Shown here in pieces: positions 16,218-25,131 of a stretch of 34,809 bases of DNA (the first letter of the stretch is position 1; each line of letters starts with the position of its first letter). A model generated the notes under the pieces. The model had not been told where the DNA came from, ran no database searches, and worked only from the letters and a program-made list of their open reading frames with translations. The translations under genes and the position numbers were made by a program. The DNA is from Bacteroidota bacterium (GTDB lineage Bacteria > Bacteroidota > Bacteroidia > Flavobacteriales > JADGDT01), in assembly GCA_039714315.1 (NCBI GenBank), contig JBDLJM010000017.1, positions 1 to 34,809 of the forward strand, written 5' to 3'.

Positions 16218-17642
16218 ATGAAATTCATACCACAAGAATATAAAATTAAGGATGAGCCAATGAAAGAATTCATCGATAAAGATGAATTATGGGACTTCAT
16301 TGACAATGCCGATACCAGTGCTGAAAATATAAGGGCAATTATTGCAAAATCAATATCTAAAGAAAGATTGAATTTAGCAGAAGTTGCCAGTTTAGTACAA
16401 ACTACCGACCCTGGTTTAGTAGAAGAAATTAAAGAAGGCGCACGATTGCTTAAACGTAAAGTATATGGAAACAGAATAGTTTTATTTGCTCCATTATATG
16501 TTGGTAATTTATGCGCAAACAATTGCGAATATTGTGGTTTTAAAGCTTCGAACAAGGAAGCGAAGAGAGTTACGCTGAACAACCGGCAGTTAGTGGAAAA
16601 TGTTGAAGCCTTAGAAGATAATGGTCATAAACGTTTGATTTTGGTATATGGTGAGCACAAAAACTATTCACCGGAATTTATTGCTGAAAATGTAAAAGCT
16701 GTTTACAAAGTAAAGAAAGGAAATGGCGAAATCAGACGTGTAAATATCAATGCTGCACCACTGGATATTGAAGGTTTCAGAACAGTTAAAGAAGCCGGAA
16801 TTGGAACTTTCCAGGTTTTTCAGGAAACATATCATACGGAGGCCTACTCAAAATACCATACAAAAGGTAAAAAAGCTGATTTCGGAAACAGATTGACATC
16901 ATTAGACAGAGCACAGGAAGCAGGATTGGACGATGTAGGTATCGGTGCTCTATTCGGTTTGTACGACTGGCGTTTCGAAGTAATGGGGCTGGTACGTCAT
17001 ACCAATCACCTGGAGGCTTGTTATAATGTTGGTCCGCATACTATTTCTTTCCCGCGTATTCAGGATGCTCTGGAAAATAATGTTTCAGAAGAACATTTGG
17101 TAAGTGATGAAGATTTTACGAAGCTGGTTGCGATATTAAGATTAGCGGTTCCATACACAGGATTGATTCTTACGGCGCGTGAGCCACAGGAAATAAGAAA
17201 AGAAGTTTTACAGTTTGGATGTTCACAGGTTGATGCCGGTACCAAAATAGAAATGGGAGCTTATGCGGAGGATACATTAAAAAAGCAAAAATTAAATAAT
17301 GAGCAGTTCCAGATAAACGATGAGCGTTCGTTAGCAGATGTTATTGATGAATTGATTGAAACTGATTACCTGCCTTCTTTTTGTACTGCCTGTTACAGAG
17401 CAGGTAGAACCGGTGAGCATTTTATGGAATTCTCGGTTCCCGGCTTTATCAAAAAGTTCTGTACTCCAAATGCGATTTTAACATTGGCAGAATATGTAGA
17501 AGATTATGCCAGACCGGAATCGAAAGATAAAGGTTGGAGTTTGATAGACAAGAATTTGATTGATTTAGAACCAAAATTAAAATCGAAAGTTGAAAAACGA
17601 TTGGAGTTGGTTAAAGAAGGAGAGAGAGATTTGTATTTTTAG
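16218..17642 (+). CDS. hydG: [FeFe] hydrogenase maturase HydG (radical SAM tyrosine lyase)
   Basis: 474 residues, the normal length. HydG cleaves tyrosine with SAM to make CO and cyanide for the [2Fe] subcluster of the H-cluster. The radical-SAM motif CANNCEYC gives C99, C103, C106 (CX3CX2C), and the C-terminal auxiliary cluster motif CX2CX22C is intact (C389, C392, C415), which separates HydG from ThiH. An internal ATG (M15) is a possible alternative start. It follows hydC by 41 nt and starts the maturation half of the operon. Confidence 0.97.
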   Translation: MKFIPQEYKIKDEPMKEFIDKDELWDFIDNADTSAENIRAIIAKSISKERLNLAEVASLVQTTDPGLVEEIKEGARLLKRKVYGNRIVLFAPLYVGNLCANNCEYCGFKASNKEAKRVTLNNRQLVENVEALEDNGHKRLILVYGEHKNYSPEFIAENVKAVYKVKKGNGEIRRVNINAAPLDIEGFRTVKEAGIGTFQVFQETYHTEAYSKYHTKGKKADFGNRLTSLDRAQEAGLDDVGIGALFGLYDWRFEVMGLVRHTNHLEACYNVGPHTISFPRIQDALENNVSEEHLVSDEDFTKLVAILRLAVPYTGLILTAREPQEIRKEVLQFGCSQVDAGTKIEMGAYAEDTLKKQKLNNEQFQINDERSLADVIDELIETDYLPSFCTACYRAGRTGEHFMEFSVPGFIKKFCTPNAILTLAEYVEDYARPESKDKGWSLIDKNLIDLEPKLKSKVEKRLELVKEGERDLYF

Positions 17643-17741
17643 ATTAGTAAAAGAGTAGATGAGTAATGGAGTAGAAGAGTAAAAGAGGTTTATTGATTAT
17701 TCTGTTTCACTGCATTACTGTTTCATAGAATCACTAATAAC
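17643..17741. repeat. Low-complexity spacer between hydG and hydF
   Basis: The first part (about 17645-17688) consists of loose repeats of AGTAAAAGAGTAGATGAG, purine-rich like other repeat blocks of this window. The second part (17690-17741) is unremarkable AT-rich sequence. There is no terminator. Confidence 0.55.
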
Positions 17742-18971
17742 ATGAAAAAACCTAAAGACATAAAACCACACATAGGAATTTTCGGCAGACGAAATACCGG
17801 AAAAAGTTCTTTTATTAACTTTTTGAGCGGGCAGGAAACTTCTATTGTTTCTCCTGAAGCCGGAACAACTACTGATCCTGTGAAAAAATCTATTGAAATT
17901 TTTGGAATAGGACCTGCTGTTATTATTGATACTGCCGGGATTGATGACGTAGGCGAATTAGGAAAAAAGCGTATTGAAAAATCAATAAAAGCTATTGACC
18001 TGATAGATATGGCTGTATTGATTATTTCCGGGAACCTGTTCGGTGAATTTGAAATTGATCTGCTTAATAGTTTCGAAAAGAAGAAAGTTCCTTTTTTGAT
18101 TATTCACAATAAGGTTGATGTTGATGTATTGCATCCGGAACTTTTACTTAATATTAAAGAAAAAACAGGTTCTGAATGTCTGCAAATTTCAACTTTTAAT
18201 AAAAAAGATAAAGAAGCTGTAATTGAAGATTTCAAAAAAACAATTCCCGAAACAGCCTATAAAAACAAAGCTCTTTTTGATGGTTTGTTGAAACAAAAGA
18301 GCACTGTTTTGTTGGTTACTCCGATAGATTCTGAAGCTCCGGAAGGTAGAATGATCCTGCCTCAGGTTATGGCTATTCGTAATGTTTTGGACGAAAACTC
18401 TATTTGCGTGGTTGTAAAAGAAAGTGAATTGTACGATGTAATGTCGTGGGGAATGAAATTTGATTTGGTTGTTACCGATAGTCAGGCGTTTGACTATGTA
18501 TCAAAGATGGTTCCGCAAGATACTTTACTAACGAGTTTTTCAATTCTTTTTGCAAGGCTGAAAAGCGATTTCTATCATTATTTAGGCGGTACAAGCAGGA
18601 TTTCGTCACTAAGTGACGGAGATAAAGTTTTGATACTTGAATCTTGCACTCATCAGGTAAGTTGTGACGATATCGGGAGATTTAAGATTCCAAAATGGCT
18701 GACTGATTTTACCGGTAAAAAATTAGACTATGAGTTTATTTCAGGATTTGATATTCCCGAAGAAGATATAGAAAAATACTCTCTGGTAGTACAATGTGGA
18801 GGTTGCGTAGTAACAAAAAAGCAGTTACAAAACAGAATTCAACCGGCTATTGATGCAAGAATACCTGTTACTAATTACGGGATGGCGATAGCTTATGTAA
18901 ACGGTATTTTTGAAAGAGCGATTAAACCGTTTTTTGCTATAGAGACTGAGAGAGCCGGAATAAGAGATTAA
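17742..18971 (+). CDS. hydF: [FeFe] hydrogenase maturation GTPase HydF
   Basis: 409 residues. HydF is the scaffold that assembles the [2Fe] subcluster and delivers it to HydA. N-terminal GTPase domain: P-loop GRRNTGKSS (15-23), G3 DTAG (63-66), G4 NKVD (123-126). The C-terminal Fe-S domain has C302 and H304 (ESCTH), C352 and C355 (VVQCGGC). The family consensus as I recall it is CxH...HCxxC; here the His before C352 is Gln351, so the exchangeable fourth cluster ligand may differ. Transcribed between hydG and hydE. Confidence 0.96.
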   Translation: MKKPKDIKPHIGIFGRRNTGKSSFINFLSGQETSIVSPEAGTTTDPVKKSIEIFGIGPAVIIDTAGIDDVGELGKKRIEKSIKAIDLIDMAVLIISGNLFGEFEIDLLNSFEKKKVPFLIIHNKVDVDVLHPELLLNIKEKTGSECLQISTFNKKDKEAVIEDFKKTIPETAYKNKALFDGLLKQKSTVLLVTPIDSEAPEGRMILPQVMAIRNVLDENSICVVVKESELYDVMSWGMKFDLVVTDSQAFDYVSKMVPQDTLLTSFSILFARLKSDFYHYLGGTSRISSLSDGDKVLILESCTHQVSCDDIGRFKIPKWLTDFTGKKLDYEFISGFDIPEEDIEKYSLVVQCGGCVVTKKQLQNRIQPAIDARIPVTNYGMAIAYVNGIFERAIKPFFAIETERAGIRD

Positions 18972-19008
18972 AGGATTATAGGATTAGTTAATCATATTAT
19001 CTGAAAAA

Positions 19009-20094
19009 ATGATTCAAAAAATATTAAATACCGAAAACTACACAAAACAAAATCTGGTCAAACTTCTTCAGTCGGAAGGTAATGACAGGAAATTACTGTT
19101 TTCTAAATCATCAGCTGTAAAAGAAGAACATATCGCAAATATAGTTTATTTGCGTGCCCTGATAGAATTTTCCAATCACTGCGAAAAAGACTGTTTGTAT
19201 TGCGGAATAAGGAAAAGTAATTCATCCCCAAAAAGATATACAATTCCTCAGGAAGAAGTAAATAAAACAATAGATTCAGCCATAAATAAAGGATATTCTT
19301 CTATTGTAATTCAAGCCGGAGAATGTAAGGATGAAGAGTTTATAGAAACGATCAATAATGCTCTTATTTATGCAAAAGAGCAGAGTGGGAATAAATTAGG
19401 AATTACACTATCACTGGGCGAGCAGGAAAAATCAACTTATCAAAAGTGGTTTGATTTGGGAGCTCACAGATATTTACTGCGAATAGAATCGTCTAGTAAA
19501 GAGCTGTTCGAAACTATACATCCCCGAAACGAAAATCATTCTTTTGAAACCAGACTACAAAAGCTTAAAGAACTAAAAGAAATTGGATTTCAGGTAGGTA
19601 CAGGAGTTATGATTGGTTTACCAAATCAAACTTTGGAAGATTTAGCCGATGATTTACTTTTTATGAAAGCTTTCGATATTGATATGTGTGGAATGGGACC
19701 ATATATTGTTAGTCCTGATACGCCATTAGCAAAACTTGCTCATAAAATTCCATCTGAAGAAAGTAGAATTGATTTGAGTTTGAAGATGATTGCGCTTTTA
19801 AGACTTTTGATGAATGATATTAATATAGCTTCTACAACGGCTCTTCAAACATTGACGGAAAGAGCCAGAGAGGAAGGGATTAAAGTAGGTGCAAATATTA
19901 TTATGCCAAATCTTACAGCCGTAGATTTTAAAGAGAGCTATAAACTTTATAATAAGAAAACCGATCTTAAATCGCACGATGATACCTTAGCAGCTATTAA
20001 CCTGCAGATGGAAAGAGTTGGCCATAAAGTTGAAATTGGAAAATGGGGAGATTCTTTACATTTTGAAAAAAAGTGTTGCCATAAACTTATTTGA
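19009..20094 (+). CDS. hydE: [FeFe] hydrogenase maturase HydE (radical SAM)
   Basis: 361 residues, typical length. HydE is a radical SAM enzyme that processes the HydG-derived iron-CO/CN synthon on the way to the [2Fe] subcluster. The cluster motif is CEKDCLYC (C58, C62, C65; CX3CX2C), followed by GIRKSN and QAGE. The barrel ends near LTAVDFKESYKLYNKK. It is the last gene of the hydrogenase operon; its stop codon lies 2 nt from the stop of the convergent GH3 gene, with no room for a classical terminator in between. Confidence 0.96.
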   Translation: MIQKILNTENYTKQNLVKLLQSEGNDRKLLFSKSSAVKEEHIANIVYLRALIEFSNHCEKDCLYCGIRKSNSSPKRYTIPQEEVNKTIDSAINKGYSSIVIQAGECKDEEFIETINNALIYAKEQSGNKLGITLSLGEQEKSTYQKWFDLGAHRYLLRIESSSKELFETIHPRNENHSFETRLQKLKELKEIGFQVGTGVMIGLPNQTLEDLADDLLFMKAFDIDMCGMGPYIVSPDTPLAKLAHKIPSEESRIDLSLKMIALLRLLMNDINIASTTALQTLTERAREEGIKVGANIIMPNLTAVDFKESYKLYNKKTDLKSHDDTLAAINLQMERVGHKVEIGKWGDSLHFEKKCCHKLI

Positions 20095-20096
20095 TA

Positions 20097-21815
20097 TTAA
20101 TTAGCAAAACCTTTTACCCCATCTCCTTCTTTATAATGTTCGTTTACACTTACAGGTAATGTTGCCGAAAGGTGTTTTCCTCTGATTAAAAGATCTGAAA
20201 CAGACTTATGGAAAAATTCATTTTCCTGATATGTAATAATTATGTTTTCTGCCATTTCAACATTTTCGAAATGGTTTAAGGCATAAGCATTTCCAAATAG
20301 AATAAAAGTTACTTTTTTACTTGAGAATAACTCTTTTAGAACCGGTAATGCCTGAACCGGAATATCAAAATTATTAATTGGCTTTATGTTTAAACCGTGA
20401 ACTGATATTACAATCCTGTCATGATTTTTTATATCTCCGACTATTTTTTTCAGTGCAGAAATTTCATTTTCAGTATTCCATGAGAAATGATCGTTATTAG
20501 GGAAACTATCAACTAAGCTTTCTGCAAAGCTGTTTGTATATGTTCTCTGTACTGCTGCCTGTTGATGGTGTTGGATCTGAGCCCATTTTGAAAGTGAAAT
20601 ATCTTTATTGCTGATGTACAGAAATGCAGTTGAACTATTTTTATCTACTGAAATTTTTCCGTTGTATTTCAATAATGTAGTTGCTGCATCGGCCAGCTTT
20701 TCGTTTAATCTGTCGCTCTCTTCATTATTGATTTCTTCAACTATGTTTTCGAGCTTTACATTCTGTATTTTATCCAGTTTCATCCATTGTTTTACGGCGA
20801 GAATTTCACGACATTTATCTTCTATATATTTCTCGGAAATATTAGAGTTGAGAACATCAGAGTGAATTTTATTTATTGCTTTTTCCAGATCAGTGCTTAG
20901 TGAAATCATATCATTACCTGCGTAAATGGCAATAGGGTCTGCTTCACCGGCATTGTAGAAATTTGTAATTCCCTGCATATCGAAAGCGTCACTGATAACC
21001 AAACCTTTGAAATTAAGCTTTTCTTTTAACAATTCATTTATTGCCTTTTTCGAAAGTGAAGCCGGAATATCTTTTTCGTTGTCAATTGAAGGAATATGTA
21101 GGTGAGCCGACATGATACTTGATGCTCCGGCCTCAATCATTTTTTTAAACGGATATAGGTCTATTTCGTCTATTTGTTCAAAGCTGTGGTTTAATACCGG
21201 CATTCCAAGGTGAGAGTCAGTATCAGTATCTCCGTGACCGGGGAAATGCTTGGCATTATCCAGTATATTTTCGCTCTGCAGGCCTTTAATGAATGCTACT
21301 CCTTTATTGGCAACCCTATATTTGTTTTCGCCGAATGACCTGTAATTAATAACAGGGTTTTCAGGGTTGTTGTTAATGTCTACAACCGGAGCCAGAGGAC
21401 TTTGTGAACCAATTCTTTTAAGCTGTTTTGCCAAATTTTTTGCATAGTCATATATAAGAGAATCTTCTTCAATAGCTCCTAATGCCATGTTGTACGGGAA
21501 GGTTACAGCATCGTCAAGTCGCATTCCAAGACCCCACTCTGCATCGATATTTATAAAGATTGGTATTTTTGCCTCTTGTTGAAATTTATTGGTCAGATAA
21601 GCCTGATTTTTTATGTTACCCTGAAAAAATGTGATACCACCAATATTGAATTTTTTAATGCTCTCTATAACCCTGTATACATTTTCAGATTCTATATCAG
21701 TAGAGAATGCTTCAACAATAAATAATTGTCCAATTTTTTCTTTCAGGTTTAACGACTGAAGTTTTTTGTTAACCCACTTACTGTCAAGATATTTTTTATA
21801 TGGCGCTGCACTCAT
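20097..21815 (-). CDS. Glycoside hydrolase family 3, NagZ-like beta-N-acetylhexosaminidase
   Basis: 572 residues. The GH3 barrel has the NagZ signature KHFPGHGDTDTDSH (189-202, with the D200/H202 dyad) and nucleophile motif SDAFDM (D276). The likely reaction is removal of N-acetylglucosamine from cell-wall muropeptides or chitooligosaccharides. A second alpha/beta domain covers about 375-560. Many Bacteroidota homologues are longer, with a signal peptide and a fused C-terminal beta-lactamase-like domain; both are absent here, which suggests a cytoplasmic recycling enzyme. A divergent promoter (-7 box at 21836-21843) lies upstream. Confidence 0.92.
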   Translation of the reverse strand: MSAAPYKKYLDSKWVNKKLQSLNLKEKIGQLFIVEAFSTDIESENVYRVIESIKKFNIGGITFFQGNIKNQAYLTNKFQQEAKIPIFINIDAEWGLGMRLDDAVTFPYNMALGAIEEDSLIYDYAKNLAKQLKRIGSQSPLAPVVDINNNPENPVINYRSFGENKYRVANKGVAFIKGLQSENILDNAKHFPGHGDTDTDSHLGMPVLNHSFEQIDEIDLYPFKKMIEAGASSIMSAHLHIPSIDNEKDIPASLSKKAINELLKEKLNFKGLVISDAFDMQGITNFYNAGEADPIAIYAGNDMISLSTDLEKAINKIHSDVLNSNISEKYIEDKCREILAVKQWMKLDKIQNVKLENIVEEINNEESDRLNEKLADAATTLLKYNGKISVDKNSSTAFLYISNKDISLSKWAQIQHHQQAAVQRTYTNSFAESLVDSFPNNDHFSWNTENEISALKKIVGDIKNHDRIVISVHGLNIKPINNFDIPVQALPVLKELFSSKKVTFILFGNAYALNHFENVEMAENIIITYQENEFFHKSVSDLLIRGKHLSATLPVSVNEHYKEGDGVKGFAN

Positions 21816-21835
21816 TTTTTCATTTTTTAAGTGTG

Positions 21836-21843
21836 CAAATGTA
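21836..21843 (-). promoter_or_regulatory. -7 box of the GH3 gene
   Basis: TACATTTG on the minus strand fits TAnnTTTG; predicted leader about 14 nt. No good -33 element is seen. Confidence 0.4.
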
Positions 21844-21876
21844 GTAATTTATGGCGGTTAAGATTAATGTAAAATT

Positions 21877-21909
21877 ATAGATTATTGAGGCAATCTATCA
21901 TTACATTTG
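21877..21909 (+). promoter_or_regulatory. Promoter and possible operator of the serine acetyltransferase gene
   Basis: A perfect -7 box TACATTTG is at 21902-21909, 41-48 nt before the ATG. Directly upstream, ATAGATT (21877-21883) is inverted as AATCTAT (21892-21898), a 7-bp dyad covering the expected -33 region. It could be an operator, but no regulator is known. Confidence 0.4.
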
Positions 21910-21949
21910 TAAAGCAAATTATCAATGCTAACTTGTAATTTTTTCTATT

Positions 21950-22744
21950 ATGTCACAGTTTTATGGAAAGCTTTTCGAAAATCACAGGAGAATAGAAGAG
22001 AACCCTCATCTGGAGAAAGTTATTGAGCTCTCTGACAGGTTGTTGAAGCTTTTATTTCCGGAACGATGTTCGAAGGAATATATGATGCAACGGGAGCTGG
22101 AATTGGATTTTGAAGAATTGCAAATAGAGTTTATTCATCTTGTATCAAAGGTTAAACCATTTTTGAAAGATTCCTGCGAGCAAATTGTAGAAAAGTTCTT
22201 TTCAAAAATCCCTGATATCTATGAGGAAATAAAGAAAGATGCAACCGCAATTGCCAATAATGATCCTGCAGCTAATGATGAGTTAGAGGTTATTAAAACA
22301 TATCCGGGTTTTTATGCAATAGCAGTTTACAGGCTGGCACATGAATTACATCTGTTGAATGTTCCTTATATTCCAAGGGTTCTCACCGAAGGTGTTCACA
22401 GTAAAACGGGAATAGATATCCATCCGGGGGCAACAATAGGCTCAAGCTTTTGTATAGATCATGGTACCGGAATTGTTATTGGAGAAACATGTAAGATAGG
22501 GGAGAATGTTAAGGTATACCAGAATGTAACTTTAGGAGCCTTAAGTGTAGATAAAAATATGTCGGATACAAAGAGGCATCCTACTCTGGGCAATAATGTA
22601 ATAGTATACTCCGGTGCTACAATTTTAGGGGGAGAAAGTGTTATTGGAGATAATACAATTATCGGAGGTAACGTTTGGCTAACCCATGGCGTTCCTGCAA
22701 ATGTAAAAGTTTACAACAGGTCTGAGGTAGTTATTAAAGAATAA
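21950..22744 (+). CDS. Serine O-acetyltransferase (EpsC/CysE family)
   Basis: 264 residues. Makes O-acetylserine from serine and acetyl-CoA, the first committed step to cysteine. The N-terminal helical part is followed by a left-handed beta-helix of hexapeptide repeats (about 155-255) with the active-site region IDIHPGATIGSSFCIDHGTG and VYQNVTLGALS. The partner cysteine synthase is not in the window. Cysteine supply would suit a genome making many Fe-S proteins, but the gene has its own promoter and no operon link to the hydrogenase genes. Confidence 0.93.
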   Translation: MSQFYGKLFENHRRIEENPHLEKVIELSDRLLKLLFPERCSKEYMMQRELELDFEELQIEFIHLVSKVKPFLKDSCEQIVEKFFSKIPDIYEEIKKDATAIANNDPAANDELEVIKTYPGFYAIAVYRLAHELHLLNVPYIPRVLTEGVHSKTGIDIHPGATIGSSFCIDHGTGIVIGETCKIGENVKVYQNVTLGALSVDKNMSDTKRHPTLGNNVIVYSGATILGGESVIGDNTIIGGNVWLTHGVPANVKVYNRSEVVIKE

Positions 22745-22980
22745 AGATCAAAGATACCTGCCTGCGTGACTCAGTTAGGCAGGAAAGATCAAAGAAAAAA
22801 GATACCTGCCTGCGTGACTCAGTCAGGCAGGAAAGAAAAAAGATAAAAGAAAAAAGATAAAGCGACGAAGGAGCTTCAGCGAGCAACCGTTGAAAAACGA
22901 AGTGCCAGCGAGCTAAAAGAAAAAAGATCAAAGATAAAAGAGGAAAGATAAAAGAGGAAAGATAAAAGAGGAAAGAATGA
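22745..22980. repeat. Repeat block with palindromes, shared module and 14-bp tandem repeats
   Basis: Two palindromic repeats at 22757-22783 (one base changed in the right part) and 22805-22831; a module at 22902-22926 shared with 31962-31986; and three perfect tandem copies of GATAAAAGAGGAAA at 22933-22946, 22947-22960 and 22961-22974. The filler is the same purine-rich AAAGA sequence as at the window start. No gene is present. Confidence 0.85.
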
Positions 22981-23097
22981 AGCCTGCCACACTTTGCTTG
23001 GATAAAATATTGAAGGATAAAGTTTGTTTACTGTTGTGGCAAAGTCTAAAATCTAATGTCTACATACTAAATGTTAAATACTAAATGTTAAATAAGA

Positions 23098-23799
23098 ATG
23101 CCGTATAGAAACGTAAAACACATTTTTTTCGATTTAGATCACACACTTTGGGATTTTGAAAAGAACTCAGAGGAAGCTCTGGGTGAAATTATTTCGCAAT
23201 GCAGGGAGTATTGTGATTTTAGGTTTACTATTGACGAGTTTCTTGATGTATATAAGCCGCTGAATGTATTGATGTGGAAATTATATAGAGAAAATAAAAT
23301 CACAAAAAACGAACTGCGTATAAGAAGGTTTTCCGATGCATTAGATCATTTTGGGATTAGTGATTTGGGGGTTGCAAATCATATGGCATATGCTTATGTG
23401 AGTATTTCACCCAGGAAAACAAACCTCTTTCCTCATGCAATGGAAGCCTTAGAATATTTAAACGAAAGATATAAGCTGCATATTATTACAAATGGCTTTG
23501 AGGAGATACAGTTTACAAAGTTGAAGATGTCGAATATAGAGGTGTTTTTCGATGAGGTAATAACTTCGGAAGCTATTGGTGTAAAAAAGCCGGATCCTTT
23601 AATTTTTTCATATGCTTTGGAGAAAACCGGTGCTAAACCGCACGAAAGTTTGATGATTGGCGATAATTACGAAGCAGATATTTTGGGAGCACTGAATTCG
23701 AAAATGCCGGCCATATATTTCAATATGGATCAGAAAAATGAGCTGCACGCGAATGTTAGGCAAATTACAAACTTGAAGGAGTTGACGAGTTTTTTGTGA
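23098..23799 (+). CDS. YjjG-like HAD-family noncanonical pyrimidine nucleotidase
   Basis: 233 residues of the haloacid dehalogenase superfamily, subfamily I. Motif I FFDLDHTLWDF (nucleophile D12, acid D14), motif II ITNGF, motif III Lys in GVKKPDPLIF, motif IV MIGDNYEADILGA. This pattern and length match YjjG-like phosphatases, which dephosphorylate noncanonical pyrimidine nucleotides; true substrate unverified. Upstream (23041-23097) is a short quasi-repeat of AAATGTTAAATACT and no recognisable operon partner. Confidence 0.9.
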   Translation: MPYRNVKHIFFDLDHTLWDFEKNSEEALGEIISQCREYCDFRFTIDEFLDVYKPLNVLMWKLYRENKITKNELRIRRFSDALDHFGISDLGVANHMAYAYVSISPRKTNLFPHAMEALEYLNERYKLHIITNGFEEIQFTKLKMSNIEVFFDEVITSEAIGVKKPDPLIFSYALEKTGAKPHESLMIGDNYEADILGALNSKMPAIYFNMDQKNELHANVRQITNLKELTSFL

Positions 23800-23876
23800 T
23801 ACTCCACGTTTTTTATACTTTGCGCTCTTTGCGCGATCCTTTGTGTACTTTGCGGTTAAACTTTCATTACTGTACC

Positions 23877-24185
23877 TCAGGGTGCTTCAGTTGAATCGCC
23901 TGCAGTTAATAATAATGCCTCATATTTTAACTCCAGGGTAGATGCTATTTTTACAGCTTCCTTCAGTATGTTTTCATCTGTCGATTTTAATTTCAATATT
24001 AAATCTCCGTTGTTTAACGTATCAACACTCCATTCTAAAACATTTTCTTTATGCTCTATATTATAAGCTTTTTTTAAAGAGTTTACAGAAGTTTCGAATA
24101 CTGATATTCTGTCGCCTTTAGAAACATTTTGGCATGAAATAAGTGAGATAATAATAAGTAGTATCGGTAAGATTTTTTTAAACAT
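23877..24185 (-). CDS. Small lipoprotein of unknown function
   Basis: 102 residues from an ATG at 24185, chosen because it gives a clean lipoprotein signal peptide: MFKKILPILLIIISLISC, with C18 lipidated. An in-frame ATG 36 nt upstream would put twelve polar residues before it. The mature part is a short alpha/beta sequence with no family I recognise. Its start is about 130 nt from the end of the preceding gene on the same strand, beyond a hairpin. Confidence 0.65.
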   Translation of the reverse strand: MFKKILPILLIIISLISCQNVSKGDRISVFETSVNSLKKAYNIEHKENVLEWSVDTLNNGDLILKLKSTDENILKEAVKIASTLELKYEALLLTAGDSTEAP

Positions 24186-24257
24186 AGTCAGATTTGTGAT
24201 TATTTCCTCTATGATACTCATAGAAAAAAAATATTGCAGGGGAAAGGTAATAATAAA

Positions 24258-24297
24258 TTAAGCCTTCATTGGAAGGTAGTTATTCATGAAGGCTTAA
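24258..24297 (-). terminator. Hairpin after the 270-residue secreted protein gene
   Basis: Perfect 12-bp stem TTAAGCCTTCAT (24258-24269) with its complement at 24286-24297. On the minus strand it is followed by TTTATTATTA, an imperfect T-tract. Confidence 0.65.
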
Positions 24298-24318
24298 CTG
24301 TATAATATTATGGATGTC

Positions 24319-25131
24319 TTATTTAGTCAGCGTTGTGAAAGATTTTCCAATATTTTTACCCATTTTCGAAAATGAATAGTCAAAAGCTCCGAACATCTGG
24401 CTAATATAGTACTTCCCAATTGGGCTTTCCCATATTTTAATGTATTCATCCAGTTTTTCATCGCTTATGTCTTTATACGTATATAGTGACATTGCAATAA
24501 TTTGATTTGTCATTTGTTGGGAGAAATCTGCGGGTAGTGATTCGTTCAACCTGTTTTTGATTTCTTCTTGTGATATTTGCTCCTTATTTGGCATACTGTA
24601 ATTAACTCCTTTTATCATTGCAAGAACCACATTGTTTAACAAATTAACCAACATTTCAGATGTTCCAAGTTCATTGTTGAGTGTTACTAACTGTTGAATT
24701 CTTTCCTGTGAAGGAGGGTTATTTTGCATATTCTGAAAAAATGCAATTTGTTCCTGCTGATTTTTTGGATCATTAGCTTCAAGTTCCACTTTGTTAAACT
24801 CCTTCATTAGAGGATTATCATATATCGAAATTACTTTCTTTAAACTGTCTTCGTTTGAATTCAGTTCAAAGTATTCTATAATGTATTTTTCGGCATCTTT
24901 AGAGTTTAATCCTGATTTCATTATTGAATTGAACTTCTGAAAGTCCTCCTCAGTCTTAAACGAAGATTTCTTGGCAGCAGCCTGTGCTTCAAATATCGCA
25001 TCGAATTGCTTTATTTGCTCTGTTGATCCGGTTTTTCCAAGTAGTTCTACTACAGTTTCATGTTTACTTTGTGAGAAAGCTGTTAAACTAAATAGAGTTA
25101 TTGATAATAAGGTGAAAAATTTAATCTTCAT
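24319..25131 (-). CDS. Secreted protein, DUF2059-like C terminus
   Basis: 270 residues with a signal peptide (MKIKFFTLLSITLFSLTAFS). The mature protein is helical, polar and rich in Gln, Asn and Glu. The C-terminal part (YKDISDEKLDEYIKIWESPIGKYYISQM) resembles the DUF2059 motif of periplasmic helical proteins, in which a 'short stretch of Asp-Glu, then SP-x-GK' is typical; I am not certain. No enzyme motif is seen. Monocistronic by its flanking hairpin and a long upstream gap. Confidence 0.7.
   Translation of the reverse strand: MKIKFFTLLSITLFSLTAFSQSKHETVVELLGKTGSTEQIKQFDAIFEAQAAAKKSSFKTEEDFQKFNSIMKSGLNSKDAEKYIIEYFELNSNEDSLKKVISIYDNPLMKEFNKVELEANDPKNQQEQIAFFQNMQNNPPSQERIQQLVTLNNELGTSEMLVNLLNNVVLAMIKGVNYSMPNKEQISQEEIKNRLNESLPADFSQQMTNQIIAMSLYTYKDISDEKLDEYIKIWESPIGKYYISQMFGAFDYSFSKMGKNIGKSFTTLTK

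Noticed and set aside
21877-21909. Cysteine- or SAM-responsive riboswitch before the serine acetyltransferase
   Set aside because: Leader after the predicted start is only about 35 nt and holds no structured aptamer; only a 7-bp DNA dyad is seen.
22734-22931. 65-codon minus-strand ORF
   Set aside because: It runs through the purine-rich repeat block; the translation is a repeat artefact with a duplicated LTESRRQVS segment.
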